A DNA stretch of 64,000 nucleotides. It comes from Palaemon carinicauda. Its lineage: Eukaryota > Arthropoda > Malacostraca > Decapoda > Palaemonidae. The stretch lies in contig NC_090751.1 in NCBI RefSeq assembly GCF_036898095.1, positions 80,822,455 to 80,886,454 of the forward strand. Reading direction: 5' to 3'. The number at the start of each line of letters is the position of its first letter. Position 1 is the first letter of the stretch. Positions 37,901 to 48,790 of the stretch are shown one piece after another. The notes beneath the pieces are model-generated. The model was not told where the DNA came from and ran no database searches. It saw only the letters and a program-made list of their open reading frames with translations. The position numbers were made by a program, and so were the translations under genes.

Positions 37901-40900
37901 TTTAGTGTGAAATGGCTAGGAGGGCTTTAGTGTGTAATGGCTTGGAGGGCTTTGGTGTGAAATGGCTAGGAGTACTTTAGTGTGAAATATCTGGAAGGGC
38001 TTTGGTGTGAGATGGATAGGAGGAGTTTGGTGTGAAATGGCTAGGAGGGCTTAGGTGTGTAATGGCTAGGAGGGCTTGGGTGTGTAGGGCTAGGAGGGCT
38101 TTGGTGTGAAATGGCTAGGGGGACTTTGGTGTGTAATGGCTAGGAGGGCTTTAGTGTGTAATGGCTAGGAGGGCTTTGGCGTGAAATGGCTAGAGAACTT
38201 TGGTGTGAAATATCTGGAAGGGCTTTGGTGTGAAATGGATAGGAGGAGTTTGGTGTGAAATGGCTAGGAGCAGTATGGTGTGAAATGACCAGGAGGACTT
38301 TAGGTGTGATATGGCTAGGAGGGCTTCGGTGTGTAATGGCTAGGAGGGCTTGGGTGTGTAATGGCTAGGATGGCTTTGGTGTGAAATGGCTAGGAGGGCT
38401 ATAGTGTGTAATGGCTAGGAGGGCTTGGGTGTGAAATGGCTAGGAGAACTTTAGTGTTAAATATCTGGAAGGGCTTTGGTGTGAGATGGATAGGAGGAGT
38501 TTGGTGTCAAATGGCTAGGAGCAATATGGTGTGAAATGGCCAGGAGGACTTTAGGTGTGTAGGGCTAGGAGGGCTTAGGTGTGTAATGGATAGGAGGGCT
38601 TTGGCGTGAAATGGCTAGGAGAACTTTGGTGTGAGATATCTGGAAAGGCTTTGGTGTGAAATGGCTAGGAGGAGTTTGGTGTGAAATGGCTAGGGGGACT
38701 TTGGTGTGTAATGGCTAGGAGGGCTTTAGTGTGTAATGGCTAGGAGGGCTTTGGCGTGAAATGGCTAGAGAACTTTGGTGTGAAATATCTGGAAGGGCTT
38801 TGGTGTGAAATGGATAGGAGGAGTTTGGTGTGAAATGGCTAGGAGCAGTATGGTGTGAAATGACCAGGAGGACTTTAGGTGTGATATGGCTAGGAGGGCT
38901 TCGGTGTGTAATGGCTAGGAGGGCTTGGGTGTGTAATGGCTAGGATGGCTTTGGTGTGAAATGGCTAGGAGGGCTATAGTGTGTAATGGCTAGGAGGGCT
39001 TGGGTGTGAAATGGCTAGGAGAACTTTAGTGTTAAATATCTGGAAGGGCTTTGGTGTGAGATGGATAGGAGGAGTTTGGTGTGAAATGACTAGGAGCAAT
39101 ATGGTGTGAAATGGCCAGGAGGACTTTAGGTGTGTAGGGCTAGGAGGGCTTAGGTGTGTAATGGATAGGAGGGCTTAGGTGTGTAAGGGATAGGAGGGCT
39201 TGGGTGTGTAATGGATAGGAGGGCTTTGGCGTGAAATGGCTAGGAGAACTTTGGTGTGAGATATCTGGAAAGGCTTTGGTGTGAAATGGCTAGGAGGAGT
39301 TTGGTGTGAAATGGCTAGGAACAGTGTGGTGTGAAATGGCTAGGAGGACTTTAGGTGTGAAATGGCTAGGAGGGCTTGGATGTGTAATGGCTAGGAGGGC
39401 TTGAGTGTGTAATGGCTAGGAGGGCTTTGGTGTGAAATGGCTAGGAGGGCTTTAGTGGGTAATGGCTAGGAGGACTTTGGTGTGAAATGGCTAGGAGAAC
39501 TTTGGTGTGAAATATCTGGAAGGGCTTTGGTGTGAGATGGATAGGAGGAGTTTGGTGTGAAATGGCTAGGAGCAATATGGTGTGAAATGGCCAGGAGGAC
39601 TTTAGGTGTGTAGGGCTAGGAGGGCTTAGGTGTGTAATGGATAGGAGGGCTTGGGTGTGTAATGGATAGGAGGGCTTTGGTGTGAAATGGCTAGGAGAAC
39701 TTTGGTGTGAAATATCTGGAAGGGCTTTGGTGTGAGATGGATAGGAGGAGTTTGGTGTGAAATGGCTAGGAGCAATATGGTGTGAAATGGCCAGGAGGAC
39801 TTTAGGTGTGTAGGGCTAGGAGGGCTTAGGTGTGTAATGGATAGGAGGGCTTGGGTGTGTAATGGATAGGAGGGCTTTGGTGTGAAATGGCTAGGGGGAC
39901 TTTGGTGTGTAATGGCCATGAGGGCTTTAGTGTGTAATGGCTAGGAGGGCTTTGGCGTGAAATGGCTAGGAGAACTTTGGTGTGAGATATCTGGAAAGGC
40001 TTTGGTGTGAAATGGCTAGGAGGAGTTTGGTGTGAAATGGCTAGGAACAGTATGGTGTGAAATGGCCAGAAGGACTTTAGGTGTGAAATGGCCAGGAGGG
40101 CTTGGATGTGTAATGGCTAGGAGGGTTTGGGTGTGTAATGGCTAGGAGGGCTTTGGTGTGAAATGGCTAGGGGGACTTTGGTGTGTAATGGCTAGGAGGG
40201 CTTGGGTGTGTAATGGCTAGGAGGGCTTATGTGTGAAATGGCTAGGGGGACTTTGGTGTATAATGGCTATGAGGGCTTTAGTGTGTAATGGCTAGGATGG
40301 CTTTGGCGTGAAATGGCTAGGAGAACTTTGGTGTGAAATATCTGGAAGGGCTTTGGTGTGAAATTTCTAGGAGGAGTTTGGTGTGAAATGGCTAGGAGCG
40401 GTATGGCGTGAAATGGCCAGGAAGACTTTAGGTGTGAAATGGCTAGGAGGGCTTAGGTGTGTAATGGCTAGGAGGGCTTGGGTGTGTAATGGCTAGGAGG
40501 GCTTTGGTGTGAAATGGCTAGGGGTACTTTGGTGTGTAATGGCTAGGAGGGCTTAGTGTGTAATGGCTAGGAGAATTTTGGTGTGAAATGTCTGGAGGGC
40601 TTTTGTGTGAAATGGCTAGGAGGAGTTTGGTGTGAAATGGCTAGGAGCAGTATGGTGTGAAATGGCTAGGAGGATTTTAGGTGTGAAATGGCTAGGAGGG
40701 CTTAGGTGTGTAATGGCTAGGAGAGCTTGGGTGTGTAATGGCTAGGAGGGCTTTGGTGTGAAATGGCTAGGGGGACTTTGGTGTGTAATGGCTAGGAGGG
40801 CTGTGGTGTATAATGGCTAGGAGGGCTTGGGTTTATAATGGCTAGGAGGGCTTTGGTGTGAAATGGCTAGGGGGACTTTGATGTGAAATGGCTAGGGGGA

Positions 40901-41130
40901 CTTTGATGTGTAATGGCTAGGAGGGCTTTGGTGTGAAATGGCTTGGAGGGCTTTGGTGTGAAATGGCTTGGGGGACTTTGGTGTGTAAGGGCTAGGAGGG
41001 CTTTGGTGGGAAATGGTTTGGAGGGCTTTGGTGTGAAATGGCTAGGAAGGCTATGGTGTGAAATGGCTAGGAAGGCTATGGTGTGAGGGCTAGTATGCGA
41101 GTGTGTGAAATGGTAGGACTTTGGCTAGTA

Positions 41131-41344
41131 TTAGTATTATTCCTCATCTTGTCTTAAGCTACATGAACATACCTTGAAATTAACTTCTAATTTTGAAAAT
41201 GACGCAGGGCAGTATCTTATGAAATCTTGCAAATGGGTTAGAATCAGTGTTCACTTTAATACATAACTAGAGTTTCAGAACTCACATTCCCACTCCTTGA
41301 TCCTTCCCCCTCCCAATTTGGAAAGATTCAAAAAAAGAATTAAA
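41131..41344. other. satellite edge and short spacer
   Basis: The array decays over its last few monomers (GTGTGAGGGCTAGTATGCG near 41081) and gives way to AT-rich DNA. Nothing else recognised. Confidence 0.5.
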
Positions 41345-42290
41345 GGGAACGTTCATATGACTGAGCCTCCCTCCCTATCTGTCCCCCTCCCTCTTCTGGT
41401 ATCAGTATTTACCATATTCCTCCCCACTGTAAGGCCAGAGGGCCCATGAATTATATATCTTGCTTTTGATTAGAACCACTGTTCATATAGGATGTTTATG
41501 AGCTTCCCGTGTACGGAACTCGTTCATTCTTTTGCTGTTTTAAGGAGAGAAGATTGTTATCTAGGTTATGTTGTATTGTCGAAATGCTAGACTGTATTAT
41601 GGTAAATATGTTCAGTCCAATTTGATTTCCCTGAAATCTTGTCAGGGTAGATTCTGTCTTGTCAATTCTAGTCATGATTAATAATTCAGTATGGTTAAAG
41701 GATCTTTAAAGCCTCAAATGATTTTAAAATTTTTATGTTCCATACTTTTAAATATCTTTGAAATTGTTTGAAATTTATTTTTAAAAATCTTTAATTTTAA
41801 ATTGTAGGAGATTATAGTGTCAAATTGAACAGGTTTCTGTTATGTATACAGTGTCATTTCAGTTTCAAACTAGATCAAATTTGTCATGTATTATGTAAAT
41901 TGAGTTGAGAAAAACTTTTTGTCAAGATAGTAATCTAAATTGTGTCCAAGAATGTGTGAGTTTTCTATGTTAATGTGAAATTAGTAACTGTATTGCTAAA
42001 TTTTTCTGTTTTATCTGTCGATGAAAATCAAAAGATTGGAAAGATCAATTTAGTTTTAAACTTTTAGATAACTTTCTTTAAAAAAAAAAGTGTTGACATT
42101 GTCAGTCTTGCATTCCAGTGCTTTCCATTACACTGAGATACCCGAGCTCTCTGAAAAGGGGTCCAGCTGGGATTATAAATGTCCCAAGATATCTGATTCC
42201 TACTGTTTCTGTTCATGACATAAAGGAAGGATAAAGAACTGCTGAAGTCATTTTAGAAGAAATGTGTAATACATTCTTGAATATATTGTT
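41345..42290 (+). repeat. left arm of a diverged large inverted repeat
   Basis: Matches the reverse complement of 45705-47060 in several blocks. GTTCATATGAC, CCCTCTTCTGGTATCAGTA and the ATG(A/T)GAAC-CTCGTTCA region at 41353-41530 pair with 46855-47048. CAGTCCAATTTG and TCAATTCTAGTC-ATGAT near 41610-41685 pair with 46700-46770. ATGTGTAATACATTCTTGAATA near 42261 pairs with about 45710-45735. Identity is moderate with large gaps. No coding sequence in the arm. Confidence 0.6.
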
Positions 42291-45177
42291 GTAGGTATAG
42301 TTTTAGTTAGTGTTTTTGCTTGGGAGTTAATACCAATGTTGATTAGGGGAATGAAGGCCTTATTAAAGTCCCTGTTTGTATAATTCAGGATCAGATAACC
42401 TGGTTTAGGGGATGTTTATACCGGGTTAAATTATATGGCTTTAATTTTATTTAGTTTGTGCTCTTGGTTAAGTATTTCTAAAATTTATGCATGATTAGGC
42501 AAAGGATCCAAACTGAAGTTTGACATTTTGAGGTTAGATTTTGTATACGTACTTTAATACTGATGTACAGGAATGTATCTTGTGTGGTGATTTACAAAAA
42601 GTACCTACTCCAAAGTTAAACTTTTTTGTGCAAGGAAACTTTATAATTCATAAATGTTAGACATAATCTGATAAGCCTCTGAAGCTTGTACAAAACATTA
42701 AGTTAGAGCATTGGTGTTATATTGTAATAAACTATATAACTCGCCAATTTCTTTTAATTTTAATGACTCTTAAGATTTGCATGCACAATTGAACTTGTTC
42801 ACATGTAACAAGATCATAATTTCTACGCTAAAATTTCTAGGCAACTAAAGCCAAAATTTTTTAGATTAACTGAAAGCTTGATAAAGTCCGATCTACTTAT
42901 GCTAAAGTCCCTTACGTTTAAATGCTAATATAATTAATATTAACGTCATAAACTGCTGATTAAACTGTATAAATCTCTAGTTAGCTTACGTCTATGGTGA
43001 GTAAATGTTTAGTAACTTAAGGTAATCTAGAATTAGAAGTTAGTGCATTAGTTTTCAAAGTACTTTATCAGAATATATAAGTACTATAAGAAAAATCCTG
43101 AAAAATAAGTTTTCAGAGATTTTAATGTCTTGATATTTCATGTAGGCTACCCAGCGTTTCAATTACATACAAATTAGCCACTAAATCTGTATTCGAAACT
43201 TGCAACTCTTCGAGTTATGTTGAGCGTTTCAATATTTTCATATCGATGCGAAGTACAGAAAACCTTTACTGATTTGGTTGGAAATTTTTGAATTTCAGTT
43301 GATTGCTTTAGATTTAGTTAATACATTATTCGGTACAGTAATACAGTAAAGATTATTTAAGAGAAATTGTAGTTTTCTCATAATAGGGTACAATACACTT
43401 TTCAAATGTCCGCCTTTGCATCAATTTCAATGTAGTTATTACCGTAATCTCTAAGTAACTTGAGGGGACAAGAAAAAGGCCAGTTTATCACTATGTAACT
43501 ATGCAAAAGTTTTATAAATGTAATTTTGATCGTTGGTTCACGACAGTAAGCTCAGAGAGTGCACTACTTATGTTGCTGCTCTACCACTTAAAATTAAACC
43601 TTGGGATTAAATTTAAGAATTAATTAATGCAGGACAATACATTACTTGTACATCAGTTAATTTGTAACAAGCGATGAACGACTGGTTGGGTGATGTCTGG
43701 TGTAAGTGTTACGAGGAGGATCTAGTCTAGAAAGGATTTAGAGTTTCTTACTAGTGCTCTTTAGTGATAAATTGGTTTGATTGCTTGCTGATTTTAATAG
43801 ATCTGTGTAAAGGTTATCTTAGTGAGACATTTAGATTAGTTTTTCTCGGGTTAAATCAAGGTTAGCAAGTGTCTATTCCTCAGGTTAACACCAAAAATTT
43901 ATCTAAATTTAGTTTTATAGAAAGTTAGATACTGAGATTAGAGTAAACTTTGTTCAGTAAGCAGCTCAAAAAATTTATTTTATTTCATGAAGGACAATAT
44001 TAGTTGGTTTCCTTGCATAATTTTCCAAAGGGGAGTTTCAAATCAGTGTTTTGAAAATAATTCAATTAATTTAGCTGCTTAAATTTATTTCATACTTGAA
44101 TCGTAATTTTAAAGATTTTCGTTATGAGTAATTGAATGCATATATGAAAAAGCAAATTCATCGGTTAATCACTTTGAAGTAATTTCACTCGTCTTTATAT
44201 TAATTATCTTAGGATTAAATCTAAAGAATTTTTCAATAGTAGTTTAATCAGTTGCTCACTTTAAAAGATTGGTATATCCTAATTGTTTTTATCTATGGAT
44301 TCTCAAAATTATATTACGTTATTTTATGAGTCTTTCAATATATTAACTTTTTACGTGGCCACATTAGAATTAGGTGATAGGCAAGGTGTTGAGTGTTATA
44401 TATGCAGATATAAAAATATACTTTATCAATATGAAAGACAAGCTTAAGGTTTTTTCACACAATTTGTTTTTAGGGGACATGTTTCAGTCTTGTGCTTTTA
44501 CTATAAGCAATGAAATTTACAAATGATACCTGTGTATAAGATACTTTATGACTCCGATTTTTTCAAAAGTTTCTCTTAATAAATAGAATTATCTTTTTAT
44601 GAAGAAATAAAGCCTTTAGTTTATGCCATTGAAATATGGACACTTTGCAAGTCTTGGGATGTTTTTTTTTTTCAAACCAAATTTCAGTTGTCTTTAGTAT
44701 TCATGGTAGCCAATCAGATATTTTGGTTAGAAGACAATCAGTTGGGCCACATCTAGAATAACTGGAGATTTTCCACTATACTTAACATTACGAAGAATTT
44801 TACATTTTATATTATTAATAACCTTTTCAAACCAAATAAGGGCATACTATAATTCATTTTCCCAAGCTTTAACTTTGATATTAATTTTATGATGAATTTT
44901 TGATAATTAAACTCAAATTGAAGTTATATTTATTTCGCATAATACGTTTTAAGATAAATAATTTTCACAATTAATTAAAAATCTACTGACTACTAAGATC
45001 GTAAATACGAAGTTTATAATGCCGAAGATGTTCCGTTAAGGGTCGACAGACTTAAAAGTATTCATATAAGAAAGATGGATTCCGAATAATTCAAAATCTC
45101 ATTAAGCTTGTCAATAGTCATTGTTTCATAAGAGATGTTCAGGACAGGTAATATCAATAGAATTTATTCAGGGCTGG

Positions 45178-45180
<3 letters not shown>
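42291..45180. other. AT-rich non-coding loop between inverted arms
   Basis: About 2.9 kb without any open frame above 60 codons, RNA gene or recognised transposon. Base composition is markedly A+T rich. Confidence 0.55.

Positions 45181-45218
<38 letters not shown>
45181..45218. repeat. (GT)19 microsatellite
   Basis: Perfect dinucleotide tract of 38 bases. Confidence 0.98.
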
Positions 45219-45223
<5 letters not shown>

Positions 45224-45330
45224 TACTTTAGAATAATTCTCAAAAAGTGGGTAGTTGGTGTGCCTGTATGATAGGAATAGATACTAGGCAATGTGACACT
45301 TAGGTAAAATCTCTATTTGGTCATCAGCAA

Positions 45331-45662
45331 CAGCTTTGCAGGTAGGCCTACTGTTAGTTTAAGGGTTTTTAAGCTTTTTAGGTAGGTTTACTGTTAGTTT
45401 AAAGGTTGTTCAGTTTTGTAGGTAGGCCTACTGTTAGTTTAAGGGTTGTTCAACTTTGTAGGTGGGCTTACTGATAGTTTAAAGGTTGTTCAGCTTTGTA
45501 GGTAGGCCTACTGTTAGTATAAGGGTTGTTCAGCCTTGTAGGTGGGTTTACAGATGGTTTAAGGATTGTTCAGCTTTGTAGATAGGCCTACTGTTAGTTT
45601 GAGCGGTTTTCAGCTTTGTAGATAGGCCCACTGTTAGGTTAAGGGTTTTTTAGCATTTAAGG
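45331..45662. repeat. 40-bp minisatellite, 8 copies, exact period
   Basis: Unit contains TAGGCCTACTGTTAGTTTAA followed by GGGTTGTTCAGCTTTG. Units begin (AGGTAGG or variant) at 45340, 45380, 45420, 45460, 45500, 45540, 45580 and 45620. The spacing is exactly 40 bp despite about 10-15% substitution between units. Confidence 0.95.
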
Positions 45663-45704
45663 AAATCTTAGATTAGCTTCTCTCCATGTAGCATCCAAAC
45701 GGGG

Positions 45705-47060
45705 TCTTATTTGAGAATGTATTACACATGTAACTGAATTGACTTTTGTGGTCCAAGTGCAAGGTTAATGTGTACTTCGGTCCGATCTGCCTATCTGCTA
45801 GGGGAGTAGCAAGGATACTCAGGGCAGTGGTTTGCACGTGTCTTCTCCTTTACCCGACTCAGTCATGCACATGAAATGGGACGGATGAGAGAGATGCCTT
45901 TGGGCAGTTGTGGTTCCTGTCTGCTTTTGGGAGAGCAAAAGGTTTCTGGAGTAATCGATCTTGGTGGAATTGTAATACGAGACTGATGAGGTCTCCACGA
46001 CTTGCTATTTTCATTAAAATCTAATGAAGTATTAACTAATTAGAATACTATAACATTATCTAGAAAAATCCATACTATTCTTGGCGTATTTAATTCACAA
46101 TCAATGCATTAATGTTTGTAAGATTCTCAATAAATATTTCAAAAGAGAAGGAAATGGAAAGCATTCAAGGGCCTGGTGACTTTGCTCGTTCAAAAACAAA
46201 ATTCCTTAATTATTATAGTTACCAGGTGGGAAGGAGCGGGCCTTGGTGGGCTTTCCGTTTCTTTCTCTTTTTATATTGAAAAATAACTAATTTATGCAAT
46301 CATGACACGTGTAACTTCAAATGTTTAACTTCAAACTCATTCCAATGTTTAGAAAAATCAAAGAAAAGGAATTAACTCAGTATCTCATGTCATGAGATTT
46401 GAAATGTCCGGTTTCTATGGCTTTCTGTCGTTTGTTGAGTTTGTTGTTAGAAAACGGGGTTAAAGAATTTGATATAGTTTGTCATTGACATAATAGTCTA
46501 GTCATATTTTATACTTAATATTACTATTGAGTGTATTAAAACCTGTCTTGTGTAAGACAAGCAATCTTCTGCAATAAAAGACTTGATGGAAGTTTATTTG
46601 TTTTCTTAATTCATTATTTTTTAAACTCAAAAATTAACAAAATAATAGTCGTGTCTTTGTCGACTATGCATAAACCCCAAGATAACTGAATTTGAGGTTT
46701 TGAATTAAATAATTATTATCATAAGACTAGAGTTGTCAGGAATGAATTTACTTTGAGAATTGGACAGAACATGAATTATCATAGTGCTTAGTCATTTTGA
46801 TAGTACTAACAAACCAAGACACAGTATAAATTTTTCTATGGCCCGTGGAAGAGTGAACGAGCTCTGTACATGGGAAGGGAATAAACTAGTCTTATAATGA
46901 ACACTTGTGGTTTATCATAGCTAAAATCAAGGTTTTATACTTCATGAGGTCTCTGGTCTTTCAGAGGAGAGAGAGAATGCAGGCATTTACTGATACCAGA
47001 AGAGGGAAGGGGCCGACTGGGGAGAAAACACTGTCATATGAACATTAGATTAAGGAGAAT
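45705..47060 (-). repeat. right arm of the diverged large inverted repeat
   Basis: Reverse-complement partner of 41345-42290 (see that entry for landmarks). It is longer than the left arm, so there are internal insertions or deletions. It ends about 80 bp before the truncated BEL/Pao LTR. No coding content seen. Confidence 0.55.
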
Positions 47061-47140
47061 ACTCCAGGTTATTGAAATTTTTATATTTATTTTTTTTCAA
47101 TATTGTTCAATATATATGCTTTGTCTTTATAATATGGATG

Positions 47141-47271
47141 TAATAAAATTGTAAATTTTGTCGCAGTATTTTAGTTAACTCCTGGAAGGTTTTGGGAATC
47201 TCGCCTCTTCAAGGCCTTGCGATCCGCCCAGTACATCGGGCAGATTTAATAAACTGGTGAAAATCACAACA
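47141..47271 (+). repeat. truncated 5' LTR (R/U5 end only)
   Basis: Homologous to 54434-54552 with four substitutions visible by eye and one 12-bp extra segment (about 47214-47225, GCC microhomology at its edges). It starts at TAATAAAATTG, just at the polyadenylation signal, and ends ...CACAACA. No U3 homology is found upstream. Confidence 0.85.
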
Positions 47272-47273
47272 TT

Positions 47274-47291
47274 TGGTCCTTCGAACCGGAT
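47274..47291 (+). other. candidate primer-binding site
   Basis: TGGTCCTTCGAACCGGAT, two bases after the LTR end. TGG at its start is the complement of a tRNA 3' CCA, and the position is right for minus-strand priming. I cannot name the tRNA with certainty. Confidence 0.65.
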
Positions 47292-47341
47292 CGCAAGCGC
47301 TTCCCAGAGCCGGACAGGACTAATTTAAAATATGAGCTTTT

Positions 47342-47491
47342 GAGAGAGAGAGAGAGAGAGAGAGACGGACAATTAAGGTCTCGAACGTCCCGATGTGCGA
47401 TAGACCACGTGGGTCAGTTTTTTGAGTCCCTCCTTCCTAATGTAAAATTACTTCTCTTTCCTTGCTTTGCCAAACCGCCCCCCCCCCCCCC
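47342..47491. repeat. (GA)n tract and C14 run in the gag leader
   Basis: (GA)n at about 47341-47363, and 14 C residues at 47478-47491, both upstream of the likely gag start at 47517. An in-frame ATG at 47340 would add a GA-encoded Arg-Glu tract and a poly-Pro tract, which I regard as leader. Confidence 0.85.
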
Positions 47492-47516
47492 GAAACGTAA
47501 AGTAAAGTTAATCAAA

Positions 47517-48746
47517 ATGGCGGTGGCCACGATCGTGCACATCGAGGCGTCGATGGGCCTAATAAACGACTTACTTAGCGAAACGCAAAGAGCGCTAATA
47601 GAGACCTATTCTGAATCCGTTTACCAGAATTTGGTAACGGAGTTGCAGGTAGAGTTCCGACAGCTAAGAGAGCTATACAAAAGCCAGCGTGTGAAACTAG
47701 AATCTAGTATTGAAGCCCGAATCAGGCACACGTTGGGTGAAGCTACACACGCTTCTACCCTACTGTACAATAGGATAGACAAAGTGAAAAGCACTTCAAC
47801 GGGGAATGTTGCTCTACCCAGGTTGAAACCGCTGCCTCTCCCCACGTTTGAAGGGGAAGTGCAAGAGTCCGCATCGTACCGTGAGCTCTTCACAATCCAT
47901 GTGGATCGAAGAGCGGATTTAGACGAAGTGTCTAAATTTACGTATTTATTGGAGACGTTAGGCAAAGAGCCACTTCGAATCATAAAATCTCTAAGTGTAA
48001 CCGCCGCGAACTATAGTGTAGCATTAGACCTTTTAGATAAGCAATATGGCAACGTACACCAGACACTCGTGATTCTGCACTGCAAATTAGCCAACATCTT
48101 TGTGCCGTCACTAAACCGAGTAGAACTCAAAAGGTTCCGTTTTGAGTTGACCATCATAATCGAACAAATCAAAAGACTGAGTACCAATGACATAGGCCAG
48201 GGCATGGTCATGAGCCTTATAAATCAAAAATTGTCAGAGGGAAAGCTCTACCGTAAAGTGGTCGAGCATTTGAGAAAATGTGACTATACATTGGACGAGT
48301 TTTTTGAGGCAATAGACTTTATTGTGAGAATGCTAGAAGACGATGCGTTGCAGAGAGGTGACAGTCTTGAGAGTGACAAAAGACCAGACAGTAGTGTAAG
48401 ACCGAAAACCCATCCCATCCACAATAATTCCTGCCCATTTTGTAGCGAACGGCACCCGCCTCATGGATGTCACCAAGTGACTGACGTAGCTGCCAGACGT
48501 CGCATTTTGCTGAAAAGGGGTCTTTGTTTTAATTGTACAAAATCAGGTCATCGTAGCGATAAATGTCCCGTCTCAAATTCCTGTAGAAACTGTAATGCTA
48601 AGCACCACACTGCAATTTGCGATGCGGGTAGACGACCGCAATCGATCCCTAGTCATAGTAGTAGTCAAACAACGACGTCCCGCCCCGTAGTGAATGCGAC
48701 GCCTCAGCAGCCCGAAACTTCCCCCGACCACCCAAGACTAAAGTAG
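47517..48746 (+). CDS. gag: BEL/Pao gag polyprotein
   Basis: Capsid/nucleocapsid-like protein that packages element RNA in cytoplasmic particles. I place the start at 47517 (AAAATGG context), giving 409 residues. The frame also opens at 47340, but those 59 extra residues encode a GA microsatellite and a poly-Pro tract. The N-terminal third is helical and coiled-coil-like. The middle contains the ...LPTFEGEVQESASYRELF segment typical of BEL/Pao gag. Cysteine clusters follow: CPFC at about residue 306, a classic CCHC knuckle (CFNCTKSGHRSDKC) at about 337, and a second knuckle-like CRNCNAKHHTAIC at about 356. The frame ends at TAG 48744-48746. The protease frame is already open here in another register, so the gag-pol junction is a frame break at C5 48721-48725 rather than a normal terminator. 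Confidence 0.88.
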   Translation: MAVATIVHIEASMGLINDLLSETQRALIETYSESVYQNLVTELQVEFRQLRELYKSQRVKLESSIEARIRHTLGEATHASTLLYNRIDKVKSTSTGNVALPRLKPLPLPTFEGEVQESASYRELFTIHVDRRADLDEVSKFTYLLETLGKEPLRIIKSLSVTAANYSVALDLLDKQYGNVHQTLVILHCKLANIFVPSLNRVELKRFRFELTIIIEQIKRLSTNDIGQGMVMSLINQKLSEGKLYRKVVEHLRKCDYTLDEFFEAIDFIVRMLEDDALQRGDSLESDKRPDSSVRPKTHPIHNNSCPFCSERHPPHGCHQVTDVAARRRILLKRGLCFNCTKSGHRSDKCPVSNSCRNCNAKHHTAICDAGRRPQSIPSHSSSQTTTSRPVVNATPQQPETSPDHPRLK

Positions 48747-48790
48747 AGGCTAAACCATGCACAAGCGCAAAGATCGCGCAGAGGTCTGAT

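Larger units (their letters stand above)
7578..41130. repeat. 33.5-kb satellite: 25-bp monomer in an 11-mer (276-bp) higher-order repeat
   Basis: Uninterrupted head-to-tail array of a 25-bp monomer with core GGCTAGGAGGGCTTTGG and a GTGTG end. Diagnostic monomer variants recur in fixed order: CTTTAGTGTG, CTTTGGCGTG, GAGAACTTTGG, ATATCTGGAAGG, GGAGGAGTTTGG, GAGCAGTATGG, GCCAGGAGGACTTTAGG (26 bp), GATATGGCTAGG...CTTAGG, GGGCTTGGG, GGGCTTTGGTGTG, GGGGGACTTTGG. Together they make 276 bp. The marker AAATATCTGG starts at 7824, 8100, 8376, 8627, 8905, 9181 and 9457, so spacings are 276 except where one monomer is lost. Variant subsets (GAGCAATATGG, GAACAGTATGG, TAGGGCTAGG, GCCATGAGG) show divergence of subfamilies. 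No other element interrupts the array. Open frames of 60-98 codons inside it are translations of the repeat. Confidence 0.97.

Noticed and set aside
7956..39919. Minus-strand open frames of 69-97 codons (His-Gln-Ser-Pro-Pro-Ser-His-Phe repeats) and plus-strand frames of 60-98 codons inside the satellite
   Set aside because: They are translations of the 25-bp repeat (75-bp period in protein space), end wherever a monomer variant creates a stop, and share no start signal or flanking context.
7578..41130. CRISPR-like array
   Set aside because: Regular repeats but no unique spacers, no cas genes, and a eukaryotic context. It is a contiguous tandem satellite.
43545..43600. tRNA-like D-arm (AGTGGTAGAGC on the minus strand)
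   Set aside because: No matching T-arm or acceptor stem could be assembled nearby, so a tRNA or tRNA-derived SINE is not supported.
46210..46250. Possible U3 remnant of the 5' LTR (ACCAGGTGGGAAGGAGCGG resembling ACCTGGTGGGGAAGGAGCG at 53715)
   Set aside because: Similarity covers only about 20 bases, with no extension on either side. Treated as chance.
47340..47516. N-terminal extension of gag from the ATG at 47340
   Set aside because: It would encode a GA microsatellite and a poly-Pro tract from a C14 run. The ATG at 47517 has a better context and precedes the first domain-like sequence.
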